Positions 9,826-18,904 are shown, numbered from the stretch's first letter. The stretch: 39,969 nucleotides of DNA from Verrucomicrobiota bacterium (GCA_003219465.1 QHOX01000063.1:1-39969); one strand, 5' to 3'. A program made the numbers and translations. The notes: generated by a model from the letters alone, not told the origin.

Positions 9826-10662
9826 GTGACTGTGACCGAACGCGCAGGACTATTGATCGTCGCACACGGCTCGACTGTGAACCCGGATTCGAGCGCGCCG
9901 ACACTCGGGCATGCGGCGGAAATTCGGCGTCGGCAAGTTTTTGCGGATGTAGAGTGCGCCTTTTGGAAAGAGGAGCCGAGCTTGCGCGACGCGTTGTTTT
10001 TGTTCGATGCCGAATCGATTCGTGAAGTTTACGTGGTGCCGAATTTCATTAGCGAAGGTTATTTCACCCAGACGGTGGTCCCGCGAGAGCTTCAACTGAA
10101 TGGGCGGATCACGAAACGATCGAATGAACAAATCTGGAGATATTGTGAACCAGTTGGGAATCATCCACTCATGACGGAGCTCCTGCTCAAGCGCGCACGT
10201 TACGTCGCACCCGATGCAGCTCCCGCCAAAACCAGCTTGCTGATCGTTGCCCACGGAACCGATCTGAATGAAAACAGCGCGGTCGCCGCGAAGCGCGAAG
10301 CGGAGAAGATCCGTGCCCTAGGAAAATACGCCGCCGTGCTCAACGTTTACATGGAAGAACGGCCGCTGGTGTCGGATTGGTGGAAATTGACGAAAACCGA
10401 CAACGTCGTGGTCGTTCCATTCTTTATTTCCGACGGACTACATAGCTACGAGGACATTCCGGTTTTGCTGGGGATCGCTGTAGCCGCGCACGCTGACCGG
10501 AGCCACTCGGGGTCACCAACCCCGGTTACAGCACGTGGCGAAATCTTTCGCCACAATCCGTATGCAATTGACGGTCGCTCTCTGTTCTACGCACCGTCCA
10601 TCGGCACCGATCCCGGTTTTGCCGACATCATCCTCGAACAGGCATTGGACGCAAAAAGTTGA
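9826..10662 (+). CDS. Sirohydrochlorin chelatase-like protein with duplicated CbiX domain
   Basis: Two LLIVAHG motifs (LLIVAHGSTVN and LLIVAHGTDLN), VVVPFFISDGLHSYEDIP; GTG start inferred. Confidence 0.85.
   Translation: MTVTERAGLLIVAHGSTVNPDSSAPTLGHAAEIRRRQVFADVECAFWKEEPSLRDALFLFDAESIREVYVVPNFISEGYFTQTVVPRELQLNGRITKRSNEQIWRYCEPVGNHPLMTELLLKRARYVAPDAAPAKTSLLIVAHGTDLNENSAVAAKREAEKIRALGKYAAVLNVYMEERPLVSDWWKLTKTDNVVVVPFFISDGLHSYEDIPVLLGIAVAAHADRSHSGSPTPVTARGEIFRHNPYAIDGRSLFYAPSIGTDPGFADIILEQALDAKS
10477..10554. repeat. Hairpin-cluster repeat, copy B, inside CbiX-like CDS
   Basis: GCTGTA...TACAGC (10477/10532), CGGGGT-caccа-ACCCCG, GTGGCGAAA-tc-TTTCGCCAC (10535-10554). Confidence 0.7.
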
Positions 10663-10711
10663 AAATCGTGCTCGCGCTCGGTTTCTTTTGCGCCAGATTG
10701 GTTCCCCTCGA

Positions 10712-11170
10712 ATGAAGGAAACCACGTGCAAGAAGCTTCAGGACATTGGCGGGTTTGCTCTGGCCGGCGGGTGCACCAAGAAGCGAATGAAGCAACTCGT
10801 GGAGATGATTCGTGCCGCGCGCGATTATCGTTGGGTCGCCGTTTACAAGATCATCAAGGACGAATTTGTGATAATGGCCGAAACCGGCAACGAGCCACCA
10901 GCGTATGCACGTTTCCCAATCACCCAGGGGCTATGCGGTGCGGCGCTGGATTCGGGCAAACCCATCATCGTGGGCGACGTGGCTAAGGATGTTCGCTATC
11001 TGCCTGCGTTTCACACTACTCGCTCGGAGATTATCGTGCCGATGAGCAACGACCACCGGCACATTCTCGGTATGCTCGACGCCGACAGCGATAAATTGAA
11101 CGCGTTCAGCGACGAAGATCTCCAGTTTCTCGAACGCGCGGCTGGTTTGATCGCGCACTGCCTGCACTAG
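10712..11170 (+). CDS. GAF-domain protein
   Basis: MKETTCKKLQDIGGF...ARFPITQGLCGAALDSGKPIIVGDVAKDVRYLPAF...HILGMLDADSDKLNAFSDEDLQFLERAAGLI is GAF-like. Confidence 0.85.
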   Translation: MKETTCKKLQDIGGFALAGGCTKKRMKQLVEMIRAARDYRWVAVYKIIKDEFVIMAETGNEPPAYARFPITQGLCGAALDSGKPIIVGDVAKDVRYLPAFHTTRSEIIVPMSNDHRHILGMLDADSDKLNAFSDEDLQFLERAAGLIAHCLH

Positions 11171-11198
11171 CCTGGCGCGCCCGGCAGTCGCGCCCGCC

Positions 11199-11861
11199 AT
11201 GCAAAATCCTGTCGAGCGATGTCTCGAACCTGTGCTGACTGCGCCGTTTTACTTGGGCCAACTTCTAGTGCGTAAGACGGCGACCGGCGGTTTTATTGTC
11301 TCAAATCGCGATGACGCATTGCTGGAGCAGCTGCAGACATTTCGAAACGAGGAGGACGCGATCGAAATCGCAAAATACGATGACGCGGGACGCTATCGAC
11401 CACTCAAAACCGCCCCGAACATGCGACATGGCTGGCGGCTGGATCTCGCCACGATGGAAAAATTGAGACGTGCGCTGGATTATTTTTATCCGGGTCGGCT
11501 CGCGGTATTCGCGGCGTGGGAAAACGGGAACCTACAAACGACGTCGTTGCGCGATACACTGGAGCGGCAATCGGGCATGTATCGCGTCGCGGCGGAAATT
11601 TCCGATGCACAAATCGACGACCTTGTCGCGGATTTTTGTCGATCCAATGGCGGATGCCTCAGAACCATTCTATGGAAACGCGATCGGAACGGTGTAATCG
11701 CATCGACGACATTGCCGAAAGAAAAATTTGATCCCGGCATTGATCAAATCGTGGCGCGGCCGGAGTTATCAACTCCGGCTACAGTTCCGTTGCTTTGCCA
11801 GGAACCGTGCAATCTTCTGGTCGCCGAGTGCCGCAAAGTCGTGAAAGGCGCCAGTGTTTAG
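11199..11861 (+). CDS. Cys-rich protein, resembles the C-terminal (stabilising + Fe-S) part of DR2241-type proteins
   Basis: C-terminal cysteines FCRSNGGC and CQEPCNLLVAEC; adjacency to CbiX; family recall not verified. Confidence 0.55.
   Translation: MQNPVERCLEPVLTAPFYLGQLLVRKTATGGFIVSNRDDALLEQLQTFRNEEDAIEIAKYDDAGRYRPLKTAPNMRHGWRLDLATMEKLRRALDYFYPGRLAVFAAWENGNLQTTSLRDTLERQSGMYRVAAEISDAQIDDLVADFCRSNGGCLRTILWKRDRNGVIASTTLPKEKFDPGIDQIVARPELSTPATVPLLCQEPCNLLVAECRKVVKGASV
11759..11784. repeat. Hairpin-cluster half-element, copy C, inside CDS
   Basis: GCCGGAGTT-atc-AACTCCGGC followed by TACAG. Confidence 0.65.
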
Positions 11862-11862
11862 T

Positions 11863-11943
11863 TTGTAGCCACCGACCTGTGGGCGGTCTATCGCATTTCA
11901 ATATCATCACCATTGATGACGGCGCCCAGCGCCGTGGCTACAA
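11863..11943. repeat. Hairpin-cluster repeat, copy D
   Basis: Perfect 10-bp termini TTGTAGCCAC/GTGGCTACAA; inner ACGGCGC-cca-GCGCCGT. Confidence 0.85.
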
Positions 11944-11986
11944 GGCATAGTTGACGACCGTCAGACACCGCCCCTACAGCTCACAG

Positions 11987-13216
11987 ATGATTGTTCGCGC
12001 GCGCATTGTGGTCACGATGGACGGACCGCCCATCGAAAATGGCGCGGTCGTTGTTTCCGGGAATCGGATCGTTGACGTGGGCAGATTTGATGACATCAAG
12101 ACGCGCAACGCCGGCAACACCCTCGATGTCGGCGAACAAGTGTTATTGCCCGGGTTGATCAACGCGCATTGTCACCTCGATTACACCGGTCTCCGCGACA
12201 AAATCCCCCCGCAAAAATCTTTCACGGAGTGGATTCGCGCAATTAACGCGGAAAAGGCAACGCTTGCGCCAAAAGATTATGTCGCGTCAATTAACGAAGG
12301 TTTCGCTGAAGCCAAGCGATTCGGCACGACCACGATTGCAAATCTCACAGTGTTTCCAGAGTTGATTCCGCAAATCAGCGCGCCGATTCGCGCTCGCTGG
12401 TTTGCGGAATTGATCGATATCCGCGCGCCGGAGCGCGCATATGAACTTGTCGACTCTGCAATCGAGGCGCTGAAGCAAACCCCTGGTTGGGGCCTTGCGC
12501 CGCACGCGTTGTTCACGGCGTCGAGCAACTTGTTTCGCTGGTGCGAGAACATCTCGCAACGCGACAACATTTTACTGACGACACATTTGGCCGAATCGCG
12601 CGAGGAGATACAGATGTTTCGCGACGCGTCGGGACCGCTTTACGAATTTCTCAAAAGCATCGGGCGTCCGATGGATGACTGCGGAAGCAAAACCCCGCTG
12701 GAATTGTTCGTCGTCGCGCCCGGCGGTTACGCCCTATCACAATGGATCGTGGCGCACCTGAACGAATTAACCGAAAGCGATTTTGAATTGCTGGAAAGAT
12801 CCAATTCAAAATTTCACGTCATGCATTGCCCGGGAAGTCACAAGTATTTTGGCCACAGCCCATTCGCATTCGATCGCCTGCGCTCGCTGGGATTCAACGT
12901 TTGCCTTGGCAGCGACAGTCTCGCGAGCAACGAAACCTTGAGCTTGTTCGATGAGATGCGGGCTTTTCAAAGGAACTTTCCGCGGGTTTCACCGGAAGAA
13001 ATTTTGCAAATGGCGACCGTAAATCCCGCGCGCGCGTTGCGATACGAAAATGCGCTGGGCCAAATACGACCCGGGTTTGGAACGGATCTCATCGCGATTC
13101 CGTGCTCCGGCTCAACGGATGTTTTCGAGCAAATCATCGCCTTCGATGCGCCTGTTAGCTGGTCGATGGTGAATGGAAAGGTGATCGCATCTGGTCCGGG
13201 GAGCGCAGGCTTCTAG
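11987..13216 (+). CDS. Amidohydrolase (TRZ/ATZ/SsnA-like metal-dependent hydrolase)
   Basis: VLLPGLINAHCHLDYTG, THLAESREE, MHCPGSHKYFGH, CLGSDSLASNETLSLFDEM. Confidence 0.9.
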   Translation: MIVRARIVVTMDGPPIENGAVVVSGNRIVDVGRFDDIKTRNAGNTLDVGEQVLLPGLINAHCHLDYTGLRDKIPPQKSFTEWIRAINAEKATLAPKDYVASINEGFAEAKRFGTTTIANLTVFPELIPQISAPIRARWFAELIDIRAPERAYELVDSAIEALKQTPGWGLAPHALFTASSNLFRWCENISQRDNILLTTHLAESREEIQMFRDASGPLYEFLKSIGRPMDDCGSKTPLELFVVAPGGYALSQWIVAHLNELTESDFELLERSNSKFHVMHCPGSHKYFGHSPFAFDRLRSLGFNVCLGSDSLASNETLSLFDEMRAFQRNFPRVSPEEILQMATVNPARALRYENALGQIRPGFGTDLIAIPCSGSTDVFEQIIAFDAPVSWSMVNGKVIASGPGSAGF

Positions 13217-13263
13217 CCTGCCGTGGTCGGCAGCTTGCCGACCGAACAAGCTTTGTGCTCCCC
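13198..13263. repeat. Hairpin-cluster repeat, copy E (three-way-junction layout)
   Basis: GGGGAGC/GCTCCCC outer stem, GCAGGCT-tct-AGCCTGC and GGTCGGCA-gct-TGCCGACC inside. Confidence 0.8.
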
Positions 13264-13306
13264 AGAGTTGCTTGCCTGCTGCTGACCACGCCGGTAAACT
13301 CGGCGT

Positions 13307-14740
13307 ATGGCCGCACTGGGAATGCAGCAGAGGCAAAGCCTCGCCTTGCAGCAGGTTCTGTCGCCGCAGCTGCAACAGAGTCTGCTCATTCTCCAGACGC
13401 CACTGCTCGAGCTGCGCAACCTGGTTCAACAGGAGATGGAAACAAATCCCGTGCTGGAAGAATTACCGGAGGATTCAGGCGCCAACGAGCGCAGCGAGGC
13501 TGAAGCCTCAGCCGACGAGAATTTTAAGGACGAATTCCAAAAATTGGCGAGCTTGGATGAGGAATGGCGTGATTACATGGCGCAGTCGGCCAGCTCCAAC
13601 TTCGATGGCCGGCGCATTTCGAAGGAAGCAGACGAGAAGCGCCAGTTCCTGTTCGATTCCATTCCAGTCCAGGAAACGCTTCAGCAAAATCTCATCGCGC
13701 AACTCAACCAGACCGTGCTCAGCGCCGATGACCGGAAAACTGCGGAGCTGATCATTGGCAACATCGACGACGTCGGATTTCTCCAAAGCACCACGGAAGA
13801 AATGGCGCTGAACTCGGGAATTCCACAGGACGAGTTCGAAAGGGTGCTTGGATTAGTCCAAACTTTTTATCCTGCAGGAGTTGGAGCGCGTGATTTACGC
13901 GAGTGTTTGCTGATCCAACTGCGGCGACAGGGGAAGGAACACAGCCTCGAGCACAGGATCGTGTCCGAGCACATGGACGACCTGGGCAGGCATCGCTTTC
14001 TGGAGATCGCGCGCCGAATGGCGATCAGCGTCGAGGATGTGCAAAAGGCCGCCGACAACATCGCGAGACTGAATCCTCGCCCCGGCCAGGTTTTCGCTGC
14101 CGCGCCGCAGAATTACGTGCTGCCGGACGTGATTGTGGAAAAGGTGGACGGCGAATATCAGATCGCCTTCAACAACGAACAGATTCCGCACCTGCGGATC
14201 AGCAACCTGTACAAGGACATCATTGCGTCTGGCGACGCGCAGAGCAGCGACGTCAAAGATTACATTCGGGACAAAATCCGCAGCGGCAAATTTTTGATCC
14301 GCTCGATCCATCAACGGCAGCAAACAATTATGAACATCGCGCAGCAGATCGTTTCGCGGCAGCGTGATTTCCTCGAGCACGGCCCATCACATTTGAAAGC
14401 GATGACCATGGCAGAAGTCGCCGAAGCCGTCGGCGTGCATGAGACCACGGTTAGCCGCGCGGTGTCCGGCAAATACATGGCCACGCCCCAGGGCGTTTTC
14501 GAGATGAAATACTTTTTCACAAGTGGCTATCAAACTGCGACCGGCGAATCGCTGAGCAACACCAGCGTGAAACAAGCCATTCTCGACCTCGTGAAGCATG
14601 AGAGCGGCAGCGCGCCGTTGAGCGATCACGAGATAGTCGAGATTTTGAGCGAGCGCGGCATTCCCATTGCGCGACGCACTGTCGCCAAATACCGAACCGA
14701 GCTAAACATTCTCCCAAGCCACATGCGGCGGAAATATTGA
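13307..14740 (+). CDS. rpoN: RNA polymerase sigma-54 factor
   Basis: MQQRQSLALQQVLSPQLQQSLLILQ, RpoN box ARRTVAKYR, C-terminal LNILPSHMRRKY. Confidence 0.96.
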   Translation: MAALGMQQRQSLALQQVLSPQLQQSLLILQTPLLELRNLVQQEMETNPVLEELPEDSGANERSEAEASADENFKDEFQKLASLDEEWRDYMAQSASSNFDGRRISKEADEKRQFLFDSIPVQETLQQNLIAQLNQTVLSADDRKTAELIIGNIDDVGFLQSTTEEMALNSGIPQDEFERVLGLVQTFYPAGVGARDLRECLLIQLRRQGKEHSLEHRIVSEHMDDLGRHRFLEIARRMAISVEDVQKAADNIARLNPRPGQVFAAAPQNYVLPDVIVEKVDGEYQIAFNNEQIPHLRISNLYKDIIASGDAQSSDVKDYIRDKIRSGKFLIRSIHQRQQTIMNIAQQIVSRQRDFLEHGPSHLKAMTMAEVAEAVGVHETTVSRAVSGKYMATPQGVFEMKYFFTSGYQTATGESLSNTSVKQAILDLVKHESGSAPLSDHEIVEILSERGIPIARRTVAKYRTELNILPSHMRRKY

Positions 14741-14768
14741 AGTGGTGGGTAGCGGCCGTTAAGCGTTA

Positions 14769-15581
14769 ATGGCAAGTGAAGCTCCGATGCAGCCCGCGCC
14801 GGATTCAGCGGCGGCGGCGATTGTCGCCCCGCCGGAGCGCGCTGATGAAATATTCCTCGAAGGCCCTCGCACGCGGTTCGCAGAGTTTTGCACCTTGCTG
14901 AAAGTTATGCGCGATTTCCTGCGCGGATTTCGCGCGCTCCATTTCGTTGGTCCTTGCGTAACCGTGTTCGGCTCAGCGCGAATCAAACCTGACGATCCGC
15001 ACTACGAACTGGCCCGGAAGATGGGCGCGGCGATTGCCCGGCTCGGCTTCACGGTGATGACCGGCGGCGGCCCAGGCATTATGGAAGCGGCCAACCGCGG
15101 CGCGAAAGAGGTCGGCGGCCGCTCAGTTGGATGCAACATCGAGCTGCCATTCGAGCAAGTATCCAACATGTATCTCGATCGTTGTGTCCGGCTGCATTAC
15201 TTTTTCGTTCGCAAAGCGCTGCTGGTAAAATATTCCTACGCCTTCGTCGTTATGCCCGGCGGCGTCGGCACCCTCGACGAGCTTTTTGAGGCGCTCGCTC
15301 TGATTCAGAACGGCAAGATTAGCCATTTTCCGATTGTCATCATGGGGACGGATTACTGGAGGCAACTAATCGGTTTCATCGAGCAGATGGCGGAGCGTGG
15401 GAAGATCAGCGCCTCGGATCTAAACCTGATTTACGCGACGGATTCCGTTGAAGAAGGGATCACACACATTCGCACGAAGGCGATTGAGCCGTTTGGGCTT
15501 AAACGCGTAGCACACATGCGCCGCCATTTCCCATGGCTTGGGGAGCGTGCCCTGTCCGGAAAAGGTCCAGACATTTGTTAG
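14769..15581 (+). CDS. LOG family protein (TIGR00730-type lysine decarboxylase-like)
   Basis: GGGPGIMEAANRGA and PGGVGTLDE motifs. Confidence 0.92.
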   Translation: MASEAPMQPAPDSAAAAIVAPPERADEIFLEGPRTRFAEFCTLLKVMRDFLRGFRALHFVGPCVTVFGSARIKPDDPHYELARKMGAAIARLGFTVMTGGGPGIMEAANRGAKEVGGRSVGCNIELPFEQVSNMYLDRCVRLHYFFVRKALLVKYSYAFVVMPGGVGTLDELFEALALIQNGKISHFPIVIMGTDYWRQLIGFIEQMAERGKISASDLNLIYATDSVEEGITHIRTKAIEPFGLKRVAHMRRHFPWLGERALSGKGPDIC

Positions 15582-15693
15582 CAAGCCGAGAGTGGCTCCT
15601 CCGGCGGTTCTCCGATTAGCGAATGCCGCGCTTCAAACCAGTTCGCTTGATGCTCGTTTCACACCAAATTATCCCAATTATCAAGGGTTAACG

Positions 15694-15840
15694 ATGAAAG
15701 TGCGCCTGCTGTTCAGTTTAGTTCTTGCGGGACTACTTGGAAGTTGCTGTACGACCACCACCAGTACACGAACTGAACAACCGGGCCTGCCTCAAACGCC
15801 ACCGCAGCCACCGGCGCCGCTACGGCCCGCTCACAACTAG
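15694..15840 (+). CDS. Small putative lipoprotein (48 aa)
   Basis: MKVRLLFSLVLAGLLGSCC with lipobox LLGSC, Pro-rich tail. Confidence 0.5.
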   Translation: MKVRLLFSLVLAGLLGSCCTTTTSTRTEQPGLPQTPPQPPAPLRPAHN

Positions 15841-15858
15841 TTTGCTTGATGACAGTCG

Positions 15859-16788
15859 TTAGGCCGTCAGTTTAGAGCCTTGCGAGAGCAATTCGCAGTT
15901 CGGTGGAACAATCAGCTGAATCGCCTTTGGTACGGCTTCGTATCGGACCGTCGAAAAACGTAACGGTTCACCATCCAAGTTAACTGGAATTGCTTCTTCA
16001 GGATGCACCTCCAGCCAGGGCGTTTGCCAATAGGAGATATACTCGCCATCGGGTGGAAGCTGTTGCAATTCTCGGGCCGCGGCGAGCAACGCTGTCGGCG
16101 AGATCTGACGAACGACAAGCACATCGAGTAAACCGTCGTCGATGCTTGCACGGGGAGCGACTTGGATGCCGCCGCCCGTCTGCCGCCCATTCCCGACGAT
16201 AGCCACCGGCCCGCTGCCCGTAACTTCACGGTGCGGCGAAATGAGTCTTCCGTGATATTGATGAACGTTGATCGCCAGAATTGCACCCATCAAGGTGTAG
16301 GCGGCAGGACCAAGTAGGCGTTTGAGTTCCGGTGAAGTGGTTGCGGTGATCTCGGCACCGAAGCCACAGCTGGCTGCATTGATAAACCAGTGACCATTAG
16401 CCTTGCCCACGTCGACTGGTACTTGCTTACCTTTCATACAGAGCGCCAAAGCCTTCTCCGGATCACGCGGAATACCGCATCCAGTTGCAAAATCATTGGC
16501 AGTGCCGAGCGGCACTATTCCCAATGTGGGCCGCGTAACCTCGGAGAGATTCATCAAGCCGTTAAGAACCTCGTTCAGTGTGCCGTCCCCGCCCGCTGCG
16601 ATCACCAAATCGACTTTGCCTGCTTCGGACACAAATCGCCGCGCATCTCCCTTTTTACAAGTCACTCGCACTTCGATGTGATGTCCGGCTGCTCGTTGCC
16701 GAGCGACTGCGGCGCGGAGGGCGTCATTCCCGGCCACTTTTCCGTTGAGAATCAATTGAACCCTATTGCGGCTAGCTTTGGTTTTCAT
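15859..16788 (-). CDS. Diacylglycerol kinase family / YegS-like lipid kinase
   Basis: AAGGDGTLNEVLNGL, PLGTANDFA motifs. Confidence 0.93.
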   Translation of the reverse strand: MKTKASRNRVQLILNGKVAGNDALRAAVARQRAAGHHIEVRVTCKKGDARRFVSEAGKVDLVIAAGGDGTLNEVLNGLMNLSEVTRPTLGIVPLGTANDFATGCGIPRDPEKALALCMKGKQVPVDVGKANGHWFINAASCGFGAEITATTSPELKRLLGPAAYTLMGAILAINVHQYHGRLISPHREVTGSGPVAIVGNGRQTGGGIQVAPRASIDDGLLDVLVVRQISPTALLAAARELQQLPPDGEYISYWQTPWLEVHPEEAIPVNLDGEPLRFSTVRYEAVPKAIQLIVPPNCELLSQGSKLTA

Positions 16789-17361
16789 CGAGACGGGCGC
16801 AGCGGTTTAAGAAATTATGCGAGCGAGCCCCAAACGTTAACACCGTACGCAAGTCGTCGTTGAAGCAGGCGTCAAAAATCGCGAACGCAAAGATTGAGCC
16901 GCACAAGACTGCGTCGCAAATCGTCCTGCCCAGCCGTTTGGCTGTTCATGCGCCAGCGCAGCAACGATCGAGGCTTATTATGCTATCGCACGGAGCCACC
17001 GCTTAAATTGATGCGAAGCAACGCGATAACTTCTGGCATCGGCAACACATGATTTTCTGGCTTCGAACCGATGCTTTGTCGTACGGCGCTCGGCAAGTTG
17101 CCGCTCGTTTTGACGTCGTTCACGAATTTTACGATCGACGAAAGTCCTGAAGCGGCTTCCAAAGTGATCTTCATCGCCTAACAAAAGCTGTCCAAAGTTC
17201 ATTGTTTTACCTCTCAATAGCGCACCCGGAAGCTACGATGACCAGTTTTCCACTTACGGTTCGTGGCTTCCTGACGTGCACAAACCTATCGCATTTAATT
17301 CAGCATCTGGATGTCGGCTCGCAACAAACAGTCCCGCCCTGTTGTCAATCTTATGTAGGTT

Positions 17362-18130
17362 TCAACCGCGCTGATGAAACGCCGCTGCCAGCCAAGTCAT
17401 TGCCTGCTCGGCAACCTGGCGCGAGACATGATGGCCTCCGCTGAATTCGCGGTACTCCACATCGTAGCCGTTTTTTCGCAGCGAACTCACGAAGACGCGA
17501 CTCGTCGAGGCGATCGGCAGGACATTATCTGCAGTGCCGTGGGCAATACACCCGCGGAATTTGGACTTCGTTGTTGTTGCCAAGTCTTCCACGCGCGTGA
17601 GCCCTAACGATAAAGCCCGGTGAAAATGCGATCACGTAGCCGAATACATCGCCGTTGGCCAGGCCGAGTGAAAGCGCGTACGACGCGCCGTCGGAGAATC
17701 CACCAATGGCGAGCCGGTTGCGATCGATCGCGCACCGGGCAAAGGCTTCTTCCAAAGCGCGATTGATCGCCACATAGTCGTACCCCCAATTTTTTGGTCC
17801 GGTACCCCAGCTTTGGCTGGGCGATTCCGATGCAAGGATAATAAAACGGCCCTTGTCCGCATAAGCCGCGTATGATCCGCCCCCGGCAAACCACTCTGAA
17901 GCAGAGCCACCGGCCTTGTGCAGCAAGATCAGCAATGGCAATGGCTCAGCGTGACCAGTCGGAATGTAGAGCACTCCGTTTCGGCCGCTGAGTTTTTGTA
18001 AGCCAGAGCTCGCGTTTTGCGTCGCTGACTTCACCGGAATCACGACTCTTCCAAGCTCGGCGGTAGCACCGAACGATGTGGCCACGCTCAAACAACCGAT
18101 AAAGACCGGCTCGAAATGCCATTGAAGCAT
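17362..18130 (-). pseudogene. Alpha/beta hydrolase (PHB depolymerase/phospholipase-carboxylesterase-like) split by a frameshift
   Basis: N-part ORF 17525-18130 has GFSDG nucleophile elbow; C-part in another frame (17362-17592) has HGTADNVLPI and GGHHVS. Confidence 0.75.
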
Positions 18131-18273
18131 AGCACACGTTCGACTTCAAGAACTCGGAGACTGGCAGTGGTTCGGCTAATGCGTTTTGCCCAACTTTTTC
18201 AGGTGTTCGTGCAGCTGTTGACCATCCTCGCCACAACCATCACAAAGGTGAATGAAAGCAAAACTCTTCGGGG

Positions 18274-18798
18274 CTACTGACCCCTCTTGATATCTTTGCT
18301 GTGAATTGTCCGTTGGAGTTCTTCCCCGCTGACCCGTACGACGTTGGTGGCGCTAGCTTCCGCCGCCCAGCCGCCACTGTCATCAACTTCGACCCAGCGA
18401 CCCGGCAGACGACTTCCGGTAAACGCCGGTATCCAAACCAAATGTTTACCTTTCTTCACAGTCACAGATGCCTGCCTTTGCGTGAGATCAAAATTCAGCT
18501 GTGTCGACTCATGTGGTTCGACCGTCGTATTATTGACGGAGGCTTTTACGGCACCATTCACAAGCAATGTCACTCGGTAATTGCCTGGCGCGAGACCTTC
18601 TAAAACGTAACGGCCGTTTGCATCTGTTTTAACTGTGGCCAGCAATCTGCCACTTTTTCTTGCATCAATCCGAATATCCGCGCCTCCAATCGGATGTCCG
18701 TTAGCATCCTTGACGATCCCTTCCAATAAAGAGCTTGCGGCCGACGCGCTTGTGATAAAAAGCATGACCCCAACGAGACCAACCCAATTTGATTTCAT
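18274..18798 (-). CDS. Secreted carboxypeptidase-regulatory-like domain protein
   Basis: Signal peptide; LEGIVKDANGHPIGGADIRI...TDANGRYVLEGLAPGNYRVTL. Confidence 0.8.
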   Translation of the reverse strand: MKSNWVGLVGVMLFITSASAASSLLEGIVKDANGHPIGGADIRIDARKSGRLLATVKTDANGRYVLEGLAPGNYRVTLLVNGAVKASVNNTTVEPHESTQLNFDLTQRQASVTVKKGKHLVWIPAFTGSRLPGRWVEVDDSGGWAAEASATNVVRVSGEELQRTIHSKDIKRGQ

Positions 18799-18884
18799 AA
18801 CAAAGATGAAAATGCTAACGTGGCAAAAAGCACAAGATCCAGTTAGTGAAGTTTGATAAGGCCAGTTTGCGTACTGGTTCAGTT

Positions 18885-18904
18885 ACGGCCGCTGGCATGG
18901 CCGT
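18885..18904. promoter_or_regulatory. Inverted repeat ACGGCC-N8-GGCCGT, possible operator
   Basis: Direct reading in the divergent intergenic region upstream of the MocR-like gene. Confidence 0.3.

Noticed and set aside
16978-17217. Overlapping small ORFs 16978-17217 and 16983-17174 (minus)
   Set aside because: Could be a short or decayed gene, but no motif or start evidence separates it from chance
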